Shown piece after piece: positions 24,476-32,527 of a DNA stretch of 64,000 nt. The translations under genes were made by a program, and so were the position numbers. Within the stretch, counting starts at the first letter, position 1. Every line of letters starts with the position of its first letter. A model generated the notes under the pieces. The model made no database searches. It worked only from the letters and a program-made list of their open reading frames with translations, and was not told where the DNA came from. Source of the stretch: Fischerella sp. PCC 9605 (lineage in GTDB: Bacteria; Cyanobacteriota; Cyanobacteriia; Cyanobacteriales; Nostocaceae); assembly GCF_000517105.1 (NCBI RefSeq), contig NZ_KI912148.1, positions 242,518-306,517 on the forward strand. The letters are read 5' to 3'.

Positions 24476-24967
24476 TTATCGATAATTTGTAAATTGCAAA
24501 GCAACAGGAAAGTCTTCTTGCTTTAAGCGTTGGATAACAGCTTGCAAGTCATCTTTGTTTTTAGCACTCACACGCACTGCGTCTCCTTGAATAGAAGCTT
24601 GCACCTTTTTGAATTCATCACGAATTAATTTGGAAATTTGCTTGGCTTGTTCCTGATTGATGCCTTTTTTTAGTTTGATTTCTTGGCGAACGCGGTTCCC
24701 ACTGGCTGATTCAACTTTGCCAAAATCAAAAATTTTCTGCGAGAGATTGCGCTTAGCGGCTTTTTCCCGCAGTACATTATGTACAGACTCTAAAGTGAAC
24801 TCACTATCGGTGCTAATGACAATACTTTGTTCACCTAACTCTACTGTAGTTTGAGTATCCTTGAGGTCGTAACGGCTTTTTATTTCTCGCGCAGTTTGGT
24901 CAACAGCGTTAACTAATTCTTGTCTATCAAAATCGCTAACAACGTCAAAAGAATATGTAGAAGCCAT
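24476..24967 (-). CDS. yajQ: YajQ family nucleotide-binding protein
   Basis: 163 residues, the normal length. The start [24 protein letters not shown] and the end [11 protein letters not shown] are diagnostic, with the two ferredoxin-like halves joined near residue 95. Members bind nucleotides, and in some bacteria cyclic di-GMP, as a transcriptional co-effector; in cyanobacteria the role is not established. Monocistronic between STRR tracts. Confidence 0.92.
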   Translation of the reverse strand: MASTYSFDVVSDFDRQELVNAVDQTAREIKSRYDLKDTQTTVELGEQSIVISTDSEFTLESVHNVLREKAAKRNLSQKIFDFGKVESASGNRVRQEIKLKKGINQEQAKQISKLIRDEFKKVQASIQGDAVRVSAKNKDDLQAVIQRLKQEDFPVALQFTNYR

Positions 24968-24984
24968 AGGTAAAGTAGTTTGTA

Positions 24985-25108
24985 GTTATTGGTTGGTGGT
25001 TAGTAGGTAGTAGTTAGTAGTTAGTAGTTAGTAGGTAGTAGTTGCTTGTCAGTTGTTATTAATTTAGTTATTGATTATTGATCGCTCACCACTAACCACT
25101 AACCACTA
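24985..25108. repeat. STRR tract between yajQ and MAPEG gene
   Basis: Tandem GTTGGTG/GTTAGTA heptamers, a short AT-rich loop, then CCACTAA heptamers up to the MAPEG gene stop. Confidence 0.8.
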
Positions 25109-25112
25109 ACCA

Positions 25113-25541
25113 TTAACTATTATTTGCTTTGATTATGCTTAGGACAAAAAGAGTAGCAGTGCTAAAAGAGCCAATACCAAACATGAGAGATCGCAAAAGA
25201 GGGATATTTAAAATATAAAAAATTGAATACAGCGATCGCGCTATGACAAAGACGATAGCTGCTCCTACCGCTATTGTAGAATCCACGTTGGTGAGGTATG
25301 CCATCAAGGCTGCGGTGGCGAATACCATAAATGTTTCAAAAGAGTTCTGGTGTGCCCATGTTGCCCGCTGAGCGTAGGGTGGTAGTTTATCAAACATGGC
25401 ACGGGGAGCAGACATATCATAACCTACACGCGCACGGGCATAACTTACTACCAAAAATGGCAAGTAAATTAGTACAGCCGCAGCAGCGATCGCGTATAAA
25501 AAAATCACGGAAACGGGAAATGGCAATAATTGCATCAACAT
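25113..25541 (-). CDS. MAPEG family membrane protein
   Basis: 142 residues with four membrane spans (about 8-30, 60-80, 85-105, 118-140). The conserved MAPEG segment is RATWAHQNSFETF near residue 60, with the loop arginine and asparagine used for glutathione binding in the eukaryotic members. Bacterial MAPEG proteins are integral membrane proteins of mostly unknown reaction, possibly glutathione-dependent detoxification. A GST gene lies 0.8 kb away. Confidence 0.88.
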   Translation of the reverse strand: MLMQLLPFPVSVIFLYAIAAAAVLIYLPFLVVSYARARVGYDMSAPRAMFDKLPPYAQRATWAHQNSFETFMVFATAALMAYLTNVDSTIAVGAAIVFVIARSLYSIFYILNIPLLRSLMFGIGSFSTATLFVLSIIKANNS

Positions 25542-25773
25542 GAATAATCGTTACAATCTTGGGTTTTTGATGTTTTGGCGTAGTCGCAAAGCAGCTACCC
25601 TACTAGCAGCTGCAAAAACCCAGGAAAAATTGCAGCAAGGTCAGTTTCACTTACTCGCAATGTGTCCGTAGTGTCTATGCCTAGTCATTACTCAATAGTC
25701 ATTTGTCTTACTGCTGACAACATCTACTCCTTGTTACTGATGGAGTTATGTACTGCTTGCATATGACTAATGA

Positions 25774-26277
25774 CTAATCAAAGTAGAAAAGCGTTACCAC
25801 TTTTCTTTGTTCTTCTGCTTCTTTACAAGTTTGCAGCAGGGTACCACTGTCGTGAAACGCGAAGCAGATCAGTTGCTGACAACGAGAGACAATCTCTTTA
25901 TTGCACAGGTAACTAGCTTCAGCGAGAGACATATGATCGTTACTAGGATTTTCCACCAGATGCATAACCTGTTCTAGTTGCTGGCGAGATTCGTATGGCT
26001 GGCGTTCCAGACTCTGGGGCAGAATCACAGTTAACAGGTTGGGATCGGCCCGCATTGCTCCCTTAATTGCAGCTGAATTTGTACCCGTAGCACCGGAGGT
26101 GATGATCTGGTTGCCCGATAAAACTAGGGCATAGGTCATCATCTCAATCAAATTTTGATGTGTAATTGGTACATGACGGGAACCCAGCAAGGCGATTCGT
26201 TTAGAACCCGTTTGCTGGATGGTCGCCAGTTCTTGCGCTAATGTATCAAGGTTGATAAGGTCTATTGACTGACTCAA
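25774..26277 (-). CDS. SLOG-domain (DprA-like) protein
   Basis: 167 residues. A single Rossmann-like SLOG/DprA domain: strand KRIALLGSR, GNQIITSGATGTNSAAIKGAM (the glycine-rich nucleotide loop), LLTVILPQSLERQP, and a C-terminal CQQLICFAFHDSGTLLQTCKEA. It lacks the extra SAM and winged domains of true DprA. Often annotated as a DNA-recombination mediator in cyanobacteria, but SLOG proteins also bind or process nucleotide ligands, so the role is open. Confidence 0.75.
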   Translation of the reverse strand: MSQSIDLINLDTLAQELATIQQTGSKRIALLGSRHVPITHQNLIEMMTYALVLSGNQIITSGATGTNSAAIKGAMRADPNLLTVILPQSLERQPYESRQQLEQVMHLVENPSNDHMSLAEASYLCNKEIVSRCQQLICFAFHDSGTLLQTCKEAEEQRKVVTLFYFD

Positions 26278-26367
26278 AGATGGACGGAATCAGATAAAAC
26301 AACCTAGCTATTTTAACAGACAAAGACAAAACGCAAAGCTGCTTTGAGTTAGATATCACTACAATTT

Positions 26368-26907
26368 CTAGACTGTTGATTTGAGTAGTTTAATTGCTTG
26401 ATCGCACCAAGCAAGCCAGTGTGTTTCATAACCGATTCCTTTGAGAAGAGTCAGGTAATGAAACTTGGCTGGTTCTGAGAGTTCCTGAAAATTTTGAAAG
26501 TATTGCCTCTCTAAAGCTTTATATGTAGACAATCTTTCTAGATGTGCTTGGCGGTGACGCTCTAGCTCTTCCAAGATAGTCTCTTGAGATGCAACATAAC
26601 CACCAAAAATTTTCACCAACAAATCGTCCTTGATTGGTGTGGGTTCACACGGTTGTGCTATCCATTCTTTCAACCGCTGCTTTCCCAATTCTGTGACGCT
26701 ATAGAGCTTCTTGTCAGGACGTCCTTCTTGCGAAATTGTTTCGGAAGTTATCCAACCTTGAGTTTCCAGTTTGGACAATTCACGGTAAATCTGCTGGTGA
26801 GTTGCCTGCCAGAAAAAGCCAACAGAGCCGTCAAATTGCTTGGCTAAGTCATAACCACTACAAGGGCGATCGATCAGAGAAGCCAAGATCGCATGTGCTA
26901 AAGCCAT
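26368..26907 (-). CDS. PadR family transcriptional regulator
   Basis: 179 residues. Winged helix at 1-90 (ILASLIDRPCSGYDLAKQF, QQIYRELSKLETQGWI, GRPDKKLYSVTELGKQRL), then a long C-terminal helical domain for dimerisation (LEELERHRQAHLERLSTYKALERQYF), as in PadR subfamily proteins with Vir/PadR_C tails. Divergent from the 2TM/monooxygenase gene pair; direct repeats in the spacer are operator candidates. Confidence 0.9.
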   Translation of the reverse strand: MALAHAILASLIDRPCSGYDLAKQFDGSVGFFWQATHQQIYRELSKLETQGWITSETISQEGRPDKKLYSVTELGKQRLKEWIAQPCEPTPIKDDLLVKIFGGYVASQETILEELERHRQAHLERLSTYKALERQYFQNFQELSEPAKFHYLTLLKGIGYETHWLAWCDQAIKLLKSTV

Positions 26908-26963
26908 AAGAATATTTTATTTCTATTATGCAACTTTTTGAATATACTATAGATATGAGCAAC

Positions 26964-26991
26964 TAATTGCATATTAAATTAATTGCATATT
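26964..26991. promoter_or_regulatory. Tandem 12-bp direct repeats, candidate PadR operator
   Basis: TAATTGCATATT occurs perfectly twice (26964-26975 and 26980-26991), 16 bp apart, in the spacer between the padR-like gene and the divergent gene pair. A related ATGCAA lies near 26928. PadR proteins usually bind AT-rich symmetric sites in such spacers. Confidence 0.45.
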
Positions 26992-27103
26992 GCCATCAGG
27001 ATTGTTCAGAATAACAGCGTGCGATCGCCACACACTTTGTTGAAGATTCATCCTAGCAATCCGTAATCAAACCAGTTTGATGCGCTATCACGGAGCTTTC
27101 ACC

Positions 27104-27493
27104 ATGTCTAAGTTGTACAGCAACGAAGAAGTCCAGCAAATCCTGCAACGAGCCTCAATACTCAAGCAGGATCGTTACGTCTCGCGAGAGGAACTTTTAG
27201 AAATCGCAGCAGAAGTTGGTGTTTCGGCAGAAACCCTACAACAAGCAGAGCAAACATGGTTAAACCAATGGGATGCGATGCAAAAGCAAGCCGTTCTTAT
27301 GTCTCGTCGCCGTTTTGGATTTAAGTTGCACCTGATTCCTTATGTTTTTGTGAGCGTTTTTCTAGTGCTGTTAAATCTATCAACAACACCCCACTACTTT
27401 TGGAGCGTTTATCCAATTCTTGGTTGGGGTTTGGGCGTAACGATACATGGAGCCTGCGTTTACCGGAACTGGAACGCAATGGCAACCCAATAA
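27104..27493 (+). CDS. 2TM-domain membrane protein
   Basis: 129 residues from ATG 27104 (MSKLYSNEEVQQIL); nine codons upstream are possible but less typical. A cytosolic helical N-terminus carries the EEVQQIL...VSREELLEIAAEVGVS pattern common to 2TM proteins. Two closely spaced membrane spans follow (about 80-98 and 104-122). Role unknown, perhaps signalling or partner of the coupled gene. Divergent from padR. Confidence 0.7.
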   Translation: MSKLYSNEEVQQILQRASILKQDRYVSREELLEIAAEVGVSAETLQQAEQTWLNQWDAMQKQAVLMSRRRFGFKLHLIPYVFVSVFLVLLNLSTTPHYFWSVYPILGWGLGVTIHGACVYRNWNAMATQ

Positions 27494-27528
27494 AGCAAGG
27501 AGATGAAACAATTAGAGGAGACGACAAT

Positions 27529-27930
27529 ATGGCACTAATTTCTGTAACACGTTTACGTCTGCGCTCCGTCCGCTACCTGCCATCTTTTCTTTGGGAAAGT
27601 CTTTTAAGCGTGCTGCAAGCGAAACGAGCCTCCGGTAATCTCAAAACTCGATTGGTACGAGATGCTAATTTAGCCTTCTGGACGCTAACCGCTTGGGAGA
27701 GTGAAGCCGCAATGCGCGCATTTATGACCGCAGGTGCACATCGTCGTGCAATGCCGAAACTTTTGGAATGGTGCGATGAAGCTTCCGTTGTTCATTGGCA
27801 TCAAGAAACAGCTGAACTTCCCGACTTGAGAGAAGCTCACCGAAGGATAGTAACACAAGGAAGAATGTCGAAAGTTAATCACCCTTCGCCAGCACAGATG
27901 TCCAAACAGATTGCTCAGCCAAGGATTTAG
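27529..27930 (+). CDS. DUF3291/antibiotic-monooxygenase-like protein
   Basis: 133 residues from ATG 27529 after GAGGAG; the longer frame from 27400 overlaps the 2TM gene and is not preferred. The pattern MALISVTRLRLRSVRYLPSF, NLAFWTLTAWESEAAMRAFM, AHRRAMPKLLEWCDEASVVHW fits the dimeric ferredoxin-like alpha/beta barrel family that includes heme- or flavin-free monooxygenases. Co-transcribed with the 2TM gene and likely under PadR. Confidence 0.7.
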   Translation: MALISVTRLRLRSVRYLPSFLWESLLSVLQAKRASGNLKTRLVRDANLAFWTLTAWESEAAMRAFMTAGAHRRAMPKLLEWCDEASVVHWHQETAELPDLREAHRRIVTQGRMSKVNHPSPAQMSKQIAQPRI

Positions 27931-28082
27931 ATGCGAATGCCCAAATAGGAAGTAGCGTTTTCTAAGTACTCAGGCAGAATTAATTACACGCATTGTTTTC
28001 CTGTTAAGAGTTCCCTGTCTCCACGAATGAATTTAATTTTGCACAACTACTTATGAGTATTAGCAATTCCTTGGTTGATCAA

Positions 28083-28101
28083 GGCACGGCAATGCCGTGC
28101 C
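28083..28101. repeat. Short palindrome GGCACGGCA-A-TGCCGTGCC
   Basis: Perfect 9-bp arms about a one-base centre, followed by CCGTGCC. It sits between convergent genes and could act as a terminator or be a REP-like unit. Confidence 0.6.
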
Positions 28102-28149
28102 CGTGCCTTCCATATTTCATCACACAATCAAAGTTGGTAGAAATCTTGT

Positions 28150-29244
28150 TTATGGTAAGGCTACTGCTGGGCTTAAATCCAAAAGGCTGAGCAAACGCTC
28201 GATATCAAAATGTTCAGCCATCAAATTGCGAATGCATTGGACTTTAATCGGTTCGTGGACGCGTACTTGACCAAAAGTCCGGTCAACAATTTCCACAGTA
28301 GTGAGTGTATCTAAATCTACCGACAAAATGGGGATCTCTAGTTCTTCAGCGCGGCTCTTGATAAACTCAGGTGGTGGTAATTGTCCAGTCAGGATCAGAC
28401 ATTGAGTGGAAGTTTCCAAAGCTGCTTGCTGAATTTCGACGCGATCGCCCCCTGTCACCACTGCCATATTCCGACCTTTACGAAAATATTTGACAGCAGC
28501 ATTGACATTCATTGCCCCAATTGCCAAACTTTCTACCATCAAATCTAAGCGATCGCTGCGACAAAGAACTTCTGCTTTTAACTGATGTACTAATTCGCGA
28601 ACGCTGACACTGCGTAGCAAGTCACTTTTTGGCAATGTTCCCAGCACGGCAATACCCTGCTGTTCCAAACATGGACGAATAGTAGTATCGACGATTTGTA
28701 TTTGTTCCACAGGAACATCGTTGATGACAACACCAATCAAACGTTTTCCTAACCGCTGCTTGGCAGACAATAGCGCCTCAACCGAAAGCAGCGATCGATA
28801 GCGGGTTACTAGCAGCACACCAGCATCAACTAATTCAGCTACTTGCGGTAAAGACAAGTTAAACAAACTACCTTCTTCCAAATTACCTGGCCCCTCCAGC
28901 AGAACCAAATTACCAACCGCAGCTTGTAAATATTGCTGTGCAAGAGATTGCCGATAATCTGTTTTGTCTTCACCGCGCAGGCGTTTTTGTAGCGTGGCTT
29001 CATTTAAAGCCACTATTGTGGGTACAAGACGATTCTCCACCAGGTTGAGATTGGCTGCAATAAACTGGACGTCTTCCTCTACTACGTTTCCACTAGATTC
29101 ATTCAAACACGTACCTAGTGGTTTGCCATAAGCAATATCTAGTCCTTTTTGCTGTAGCAGATGAGACAAACCCAGAACAGTTGCAGATTTACCGCTGTAA
29201 GCCTCCGTAGAACCAATTAGCAAATATTTAGCAGGTTTTGGCAC
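28150..29244 (-). CDS. P-loop/DRTGG domain protein (phosphate acetyltransferase N-terminal-like)
   Basis: 364 residues. Residues ~1-200 are a BioD-like P-loop domain with GSTEAYSGKSATVL (11-24) and LLEGPGNL. A DRTGG domain follows at ~215-320 (MNVNAAVKYFRKGRNMAVVTGGDRVEIQQAAL). This is the layout of the regulatory N-terminal half of long phosphate acetyltransferases, but here it lacks the enzyme domain, as in many cyanobacteria. It may sense nucleotides or metabolites. Monocistronic. Confidence 0.8.
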   Translation of the reverse strand: MPKPAKYLLIGSTEAYSGKSATVLGLSHLLQQKGLDIAYGKPLGTCLNESSGNVVEEDVQFIAANLNLVENRLVPTIVALNEATLQKRLRGEDKTDYRQSLAQQYLQAAVGNLVLLEGPGNLEEGSLFNLSLPQVAELVDAGVLLVTRYRSLLSVEALLSAKQRLGKRLIGVVINDVPVEQIQIVDTTIRPCLEQQGIAVLGTLPKSDLLRSVSVRELVHQLKAEVLCRSDRLDLMVESLAIGAMNVNAAVKYFRKGRNMAVVTGGDRVEIQQAALETSTQCLILTGQLPPPEFIKSRAEELEIPILSVDLDTLTTVEIVDRTFGQVRVHEPIKVQCIRNLMAEHFDIERLLSLLDLSPAVALP

Positions 29245-29387
29245 ACATGCACTCCTAATTTCAAAACGTCAGTACAATCTTATGCTTGGTGTTTCCTAAT
29301 TTTAGGGCAACCAATGCGATTGGATTGCTGCACAGGACAGCTGTAGGAGTTGTTAGTGAATCTAGGTGCAAGGGGTAAGGGTCTAAA

Positions 29388-29762
29388 TCATTCATCTATG
29401 CGCAACAGTTTGCGATAAAAGGTCTGAGAAAAATCAGTGAGCCGATAGCGCTTATAATTCTCCATCATTTCAATCAAAAAATTTATAAACTCGAAGCTGG
29501 CGATCGTCACTTCATAACTTAACTCCGCATTACCTTCAAACTGAACTCGACAACGCGTTAAGTCTGAAGGCAGTGTGGCAATATTCCACGTGGCGGCAAA
29601 AGGAATATTCTCACTGCCTTCTATTTTGCGCTGTCCTTCCAAAACGCCTTTATCGTAGAGACTGATGGCATAAGGCAAGAAATTGCGTTTGCTGCCCTGA
29701 ATATATGGCAAGTAGACATTGGCTTGCTGCTGAGTAGCCGGTTGGAGTTGTTCAAAAGACAT
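29388..29762 (-). CDS. ebsA: EbsA-like conserved cyanobacterial protein
   Basis: 124 residues. The pattern YLPYIQGSKRNFLPYAISLY, GQRKIEGSENIPFAATWNI, TRCRVQFEGNAELSYEVT, FYRKLLRIDE resembles the small soluble protein EbsA, needed for type IV pilus assembly and biofilm self-suppression in Synechococcus. No signal peptide or membrane span. No pilus genes lie nearby, so the call rests on sequence recall only. Confidence 0.5.
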   Translation of the reverse strand: MSFEQLQPATQQQANVYLPYIQGSKRNFLPYAISLYDKGVLEGQRKIEGSENIPFAATWNIATLPSDLTRCRVQFEGNAELSYEVTIASFEFINFLIEMMENYKRYRLTDFSQTFYRKLLRIDE

Positions 29763-30097
29763 ACTTACTACTCCTCTAGTAGTTTGACAACTAAGGATAT
29801 TTAGTGACTTTTCATAGTATTCCCAAAAATTGTCTTTAGATTTTTCATATCCCTCACCTGATTACTAGTGGAGGGGATTATTTGTGTCTTGATATATATT
29901 TATCATTAAAAATACTTAGAGTATTTCAGATACTGAGCATGAGAAAATGTCCTAGATGGTATTAGCTTAGCGAGCAGCAATTTTGTGGCAAAAAATACCT
30001 AATTTGCTCTCAATACTCCAAGAACCATCAAACTATGTAGCAAGCGTGTAGTAAGCTATTCAAAAGCTCTAAAACACTTGGAAAACCGTAAGATTTT
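29763..30097. other. 335-bp AT-rich spacer between divergent genes
   Basis: Carries the start regions of both neighbours. No repeat or small gene recognised; the ribosome site for the radical-SAM gene is weak. Confidence 0.4.
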
Positions 30098-31072
30098 ATG
30101 GCTCCACTGGTTGCAAACTACTATTTGACCTACCGCTGTAATGCCCGCTGTCATTTTTGTAACATTTGGGCTTTAGAGCCTGGAAAAGAAGCTGATTTTG
30201 AGACAATTAAGCATAATTTGAAAGATTTACGCCGCCTGGGAGTTAAGTATGTAGACTTTACGGGTGGTGAACCGCTACTGCGAAATGATGTGGGGCAGAT
30301 TTATACCGAGGCAAAACGCCAAGGTTTTTATACCAGCATGACCACAAATACAATTCTGTATCCGCAGAAAGCAAAAGAAATTCAGGGGTTGGTAGACTTT
30401 TTGAATTTCTCCTTGGATGGAGCAGATGCAGAAACTCACGATCATTCTCGGGGAGTGAAGATTTTTGACAATTTGGTCGAGTCTGTAAAAATCGCCAAGT
30501 CACTGGGAGAATTCCCGGTACTTAACCATACCGTCACTGCTCAAAATTACGAACGTATTGATGAAGTAGGTGAGTTGGGTAAAAATTTGGGCGTGCGCGT
30601 CTGGCTTAACCCCGCTTTCACTGCCCACGAACACTACAATTCAAATAAAAATCCCACCCCAGAAATGGTGGCAGCTATAGAAGCTGCTGCAAAGAAATAT
30701 AAAAATGTCGGGTACAATAGGGCTGCACTTGCTTTTATCGAAGCTGGGGGCAATGACACTAAAAATCCCCGCTGTAAGGCGGTAGATGCAGTCATTGCAA
30801 TTTCTCCTAACGACGAACTGTTGCTACCTTGTTACCACTTTGCCCAAACCGGAATTCCCATTCAGGGACGACTCTACGAACTTTATCGCGAGTCGGAAGA
30901 GGTGGAAAAATACCGCCAATCTCAAGGTAAGCTGAAAGTGTGTGAAGGTTGCACAGTTTGGTGTTACCTGATACCCAGTTTCTTTATGGGTGTAGACAAA
31001 TACTGGTGGTTGAATCAAGTAACCTATGCCAGCGAATTTCTGGCCCGAAAACGATTCTTACAACGAGCTTGA
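30098..31072 (+). CDS. Radical SAM protein with SPASM-like tail
   Basis: 324 residues. The [4Fe-4S]-SAM motif is CNARCHFC (14-21), followed by the GGEPLL motif (FTGGEPLLRND) and the usual half-barrel. The C-terminal part has further cysteines (PRCKAV, LPCYHF, KVCEGCTVWC), which may bind a second cluster as in SPASM/twitch enzymes. The substrate is unknown; overlap of its end with the next gene (47 bases) suggests a lipid or envelope-linked role. Confidence 0.85.
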   Translation: MAPLVANYYLTYRCNARCHFCNIWALEPGKEADFETIKHNLKDLRRLGVKYVDFTGGEPLLRNDVGQIYTEAKRQGFYTSMTTNTILYPQKAKEIQGLVDFLNFSLDGADAETHDHSRGVKIFDNLVESVKIAKSLGEFPVLNHTVTAQNYERIDEVGELGKNLGVRVWLNPAFTAHEHYNSNKNPTPEMVAAIEAAAKKYKNVGYNRAALAFIEAGGNDTKNPRCKAVDAVIAISPNDELLLPCYHFAQTGIPIQGRLYELYRESEEVEKYRQSQGKLKVCEGCTVWCYLIPSFFMGVDKYWWLNQVTYASEFLARKRFLQRA

Positions 31073-32435
31073 TCCGCTCGATTCTCTACTTGCTGACCTA
31101 TCGGTGCAAGAAGAGTTAGAGGAAGAGATATTGCCTTCTGTGTCTCTTCCATCCCGGTTTCAAGGTCGCAGACGCAAAGCCGCTCTAGTTTTGACAATGG
31201 TCTGGAGTGGCACGATCGCCCTGCATTTGGTTTCTTGGGGTTCTTTGTTCGTCCTAGGACTGACCAGTATTATTGGGCTTCACGTCCTTATGCTGGTGTT
31301 TGCTAGACCCCGCCGCACTCATGAGCAAATGCAGGGTGATTTTCCTCATGTTTCTGTGTTAGTGGCTGCCAAAAACGAGGAAGCAGTCATTGGCAAACTT
31401 GTCAAAAACCTTTGCAGCCTAGAGTATCCAGAAGAAAAATACGATGTCTGGATTATTGATGATAACAGTAGCGACAGAACACCGCAGTTGTTAGCAGAAC
31501 TGGCCCAAGAATATGACCAACTAAAGATCTTGTACCGTTCACCGGGAGATGGTGGAGGCAAGTCTGGAGCATTAAATCAGGTTCTGCCACTCACAAAAGG
31601 AGAAATTTTGGCGGTGTTTGATGCAGATGCCCAGGTGTCACCAGACATGCTGTTACGAGTCATACCCTTGTTTGAACGCAAAAAAGTGGGGGCGGTGCAA
31701 GTGCGAAAAGCGATCGCCAACGCCAAAGAAAATTTTTGGACAAAGGGCCAGATGGCAGAAATGGCAGTCGATGCCTTTATACAACAGGGACGGATTGCTG
31801 TCGGTGGAATTGGCGAACTGCGCGGTAACGGTCAATTTGTGCGACGACAAGCAATTGTGAGTTGCGGCGGGTGGAATGAAGAAACCATCACCGACGATTT
31901 GGATCTGACATTGCGCTTACACCTAGACAACTGGGATATAGACTGCGTATTCTTTCCAGCAGTAGAGGAAGAAGGTGTCACAAGTGCGATCGCACTTTGG
32001 CATCAGCGCAACCGTTGGGCAGAAGGGGGATATCAGCGCTATTTAGATTACTGGGATCTAATTCTCAAAAACCGCCTGGGAACACGCAAAACCTGGGATC
32101 TGCTAGTTTTTATGCTCAGCCAATACATCTTGCCCACAGCAGCAGTACCAGATTTATTGATGGCGATCGCCCGGCATCGTCCACCCATCTTAAGTCCAAT
32201 GACTGGTTTGACCGTGACAATGTCAATGGCAGGAATGTTCGCTGGTTTGGCACGGATCAGAAAACAAAAAGGATTTAATCTTTCTAGTTATTTTGTTCTC
32301 CTGTTGCAAACCTTGCGTGGCACTCTGTATATGCTCCACTGGTTAGTAGTAATCAGCAGCACCACCGCCCGGATGTCGGTACGTCCTAAACGGTTGAAAT
32401 GGGTGAAAACTGTGCATACAGGAAGTAAAAATTAG
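31026..32435 (+). CDS. mgdA: GT2 glycosyltransferase, beta-monoglucosyldiacylglycerol synthase-like
   Basis: 469 residues. Membrane spans near 52-90, a GT2 catalytic domain with VLVAAKNEE, WIIDDNSSDRTP, a central DADA (metal-binding), ITDDLDLTLRL and QRNRW (the acceptor-side Q..RW motif), then membrane spans near 350-450. Length and layout match the cyanobacterial enzyme that moves glucose from UDP-glucose to diacylglycerol, the first step of galactolipid synthesis for thylakoids. Its start overlaps the radical SAM gene by 47 bases in another frame, so translation is probably coupled. ATG 31026 begins MPANFWPENDSYNELDP. Confidence 0.75.
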   Translation: MPANFWPENDSYNELDPLDSLLADLSVQEELEEEILPSVSLPSRFQGRRRKAALVLTMVWSGTIALHLVSWGSLFVLGLTSIIGLHVLMLVFARPRRTHEQMQGDFPHVSVLVAAKNEEAVIGKLVKNLCSLEYPEEKYDVWIIDDNSSDRTPQLLAELAQEYDQLKILYRSPGDGGGKSGALNQVLPLTKGEILAVFDADAQVSPDMLLRVIPLFERKKVGAVQVRKAIANAKENFWTKGQMAEMAVDAFIQQGRIAVGGIGELRGNGQFVRRQAIVSCGGWNEETITDDLDLTLRLHLDNWDIDCVFFPAVEEEGVTSAIALWHQRNRWAEGGYQRYLDYWDLILKNRLGTRKTWDLLVFMLSQYILPTAAVPDLLMAIARHRPPILSPMTGLTVTMSMAGMFAGLARIRKQKGFNLSSYFVLLLQTLRGTLYMLHWLVVISSTTARMSVRPKRLKWVKTVHTGSKN

Positions 32436-32520
32436 TTAGTGGATAGTGGATAGTGGTTAGTAGGTAATGGGAAAGAAAAATAACAATTATTAACCACTAA
32501 CTACTAACCACTAACTACCA
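32433..32520. repeat. STRR tract between glycosyltransferase and dnaX
   Basis: TTAGTGGATAGTGG heptamers and CTAACTACTAACC heptamers surround a short AT spacer; the two convergent stops lie at its ends. Confidence 0.8.
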
Positions 32521-32527
32521 ACAATCC

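Noticed and set aside
8078-25108. STRR tracts as CRISPR arrays
   Set aside because: Units are 7 bp, contiguous and without unique spacers; no cas genes are present.
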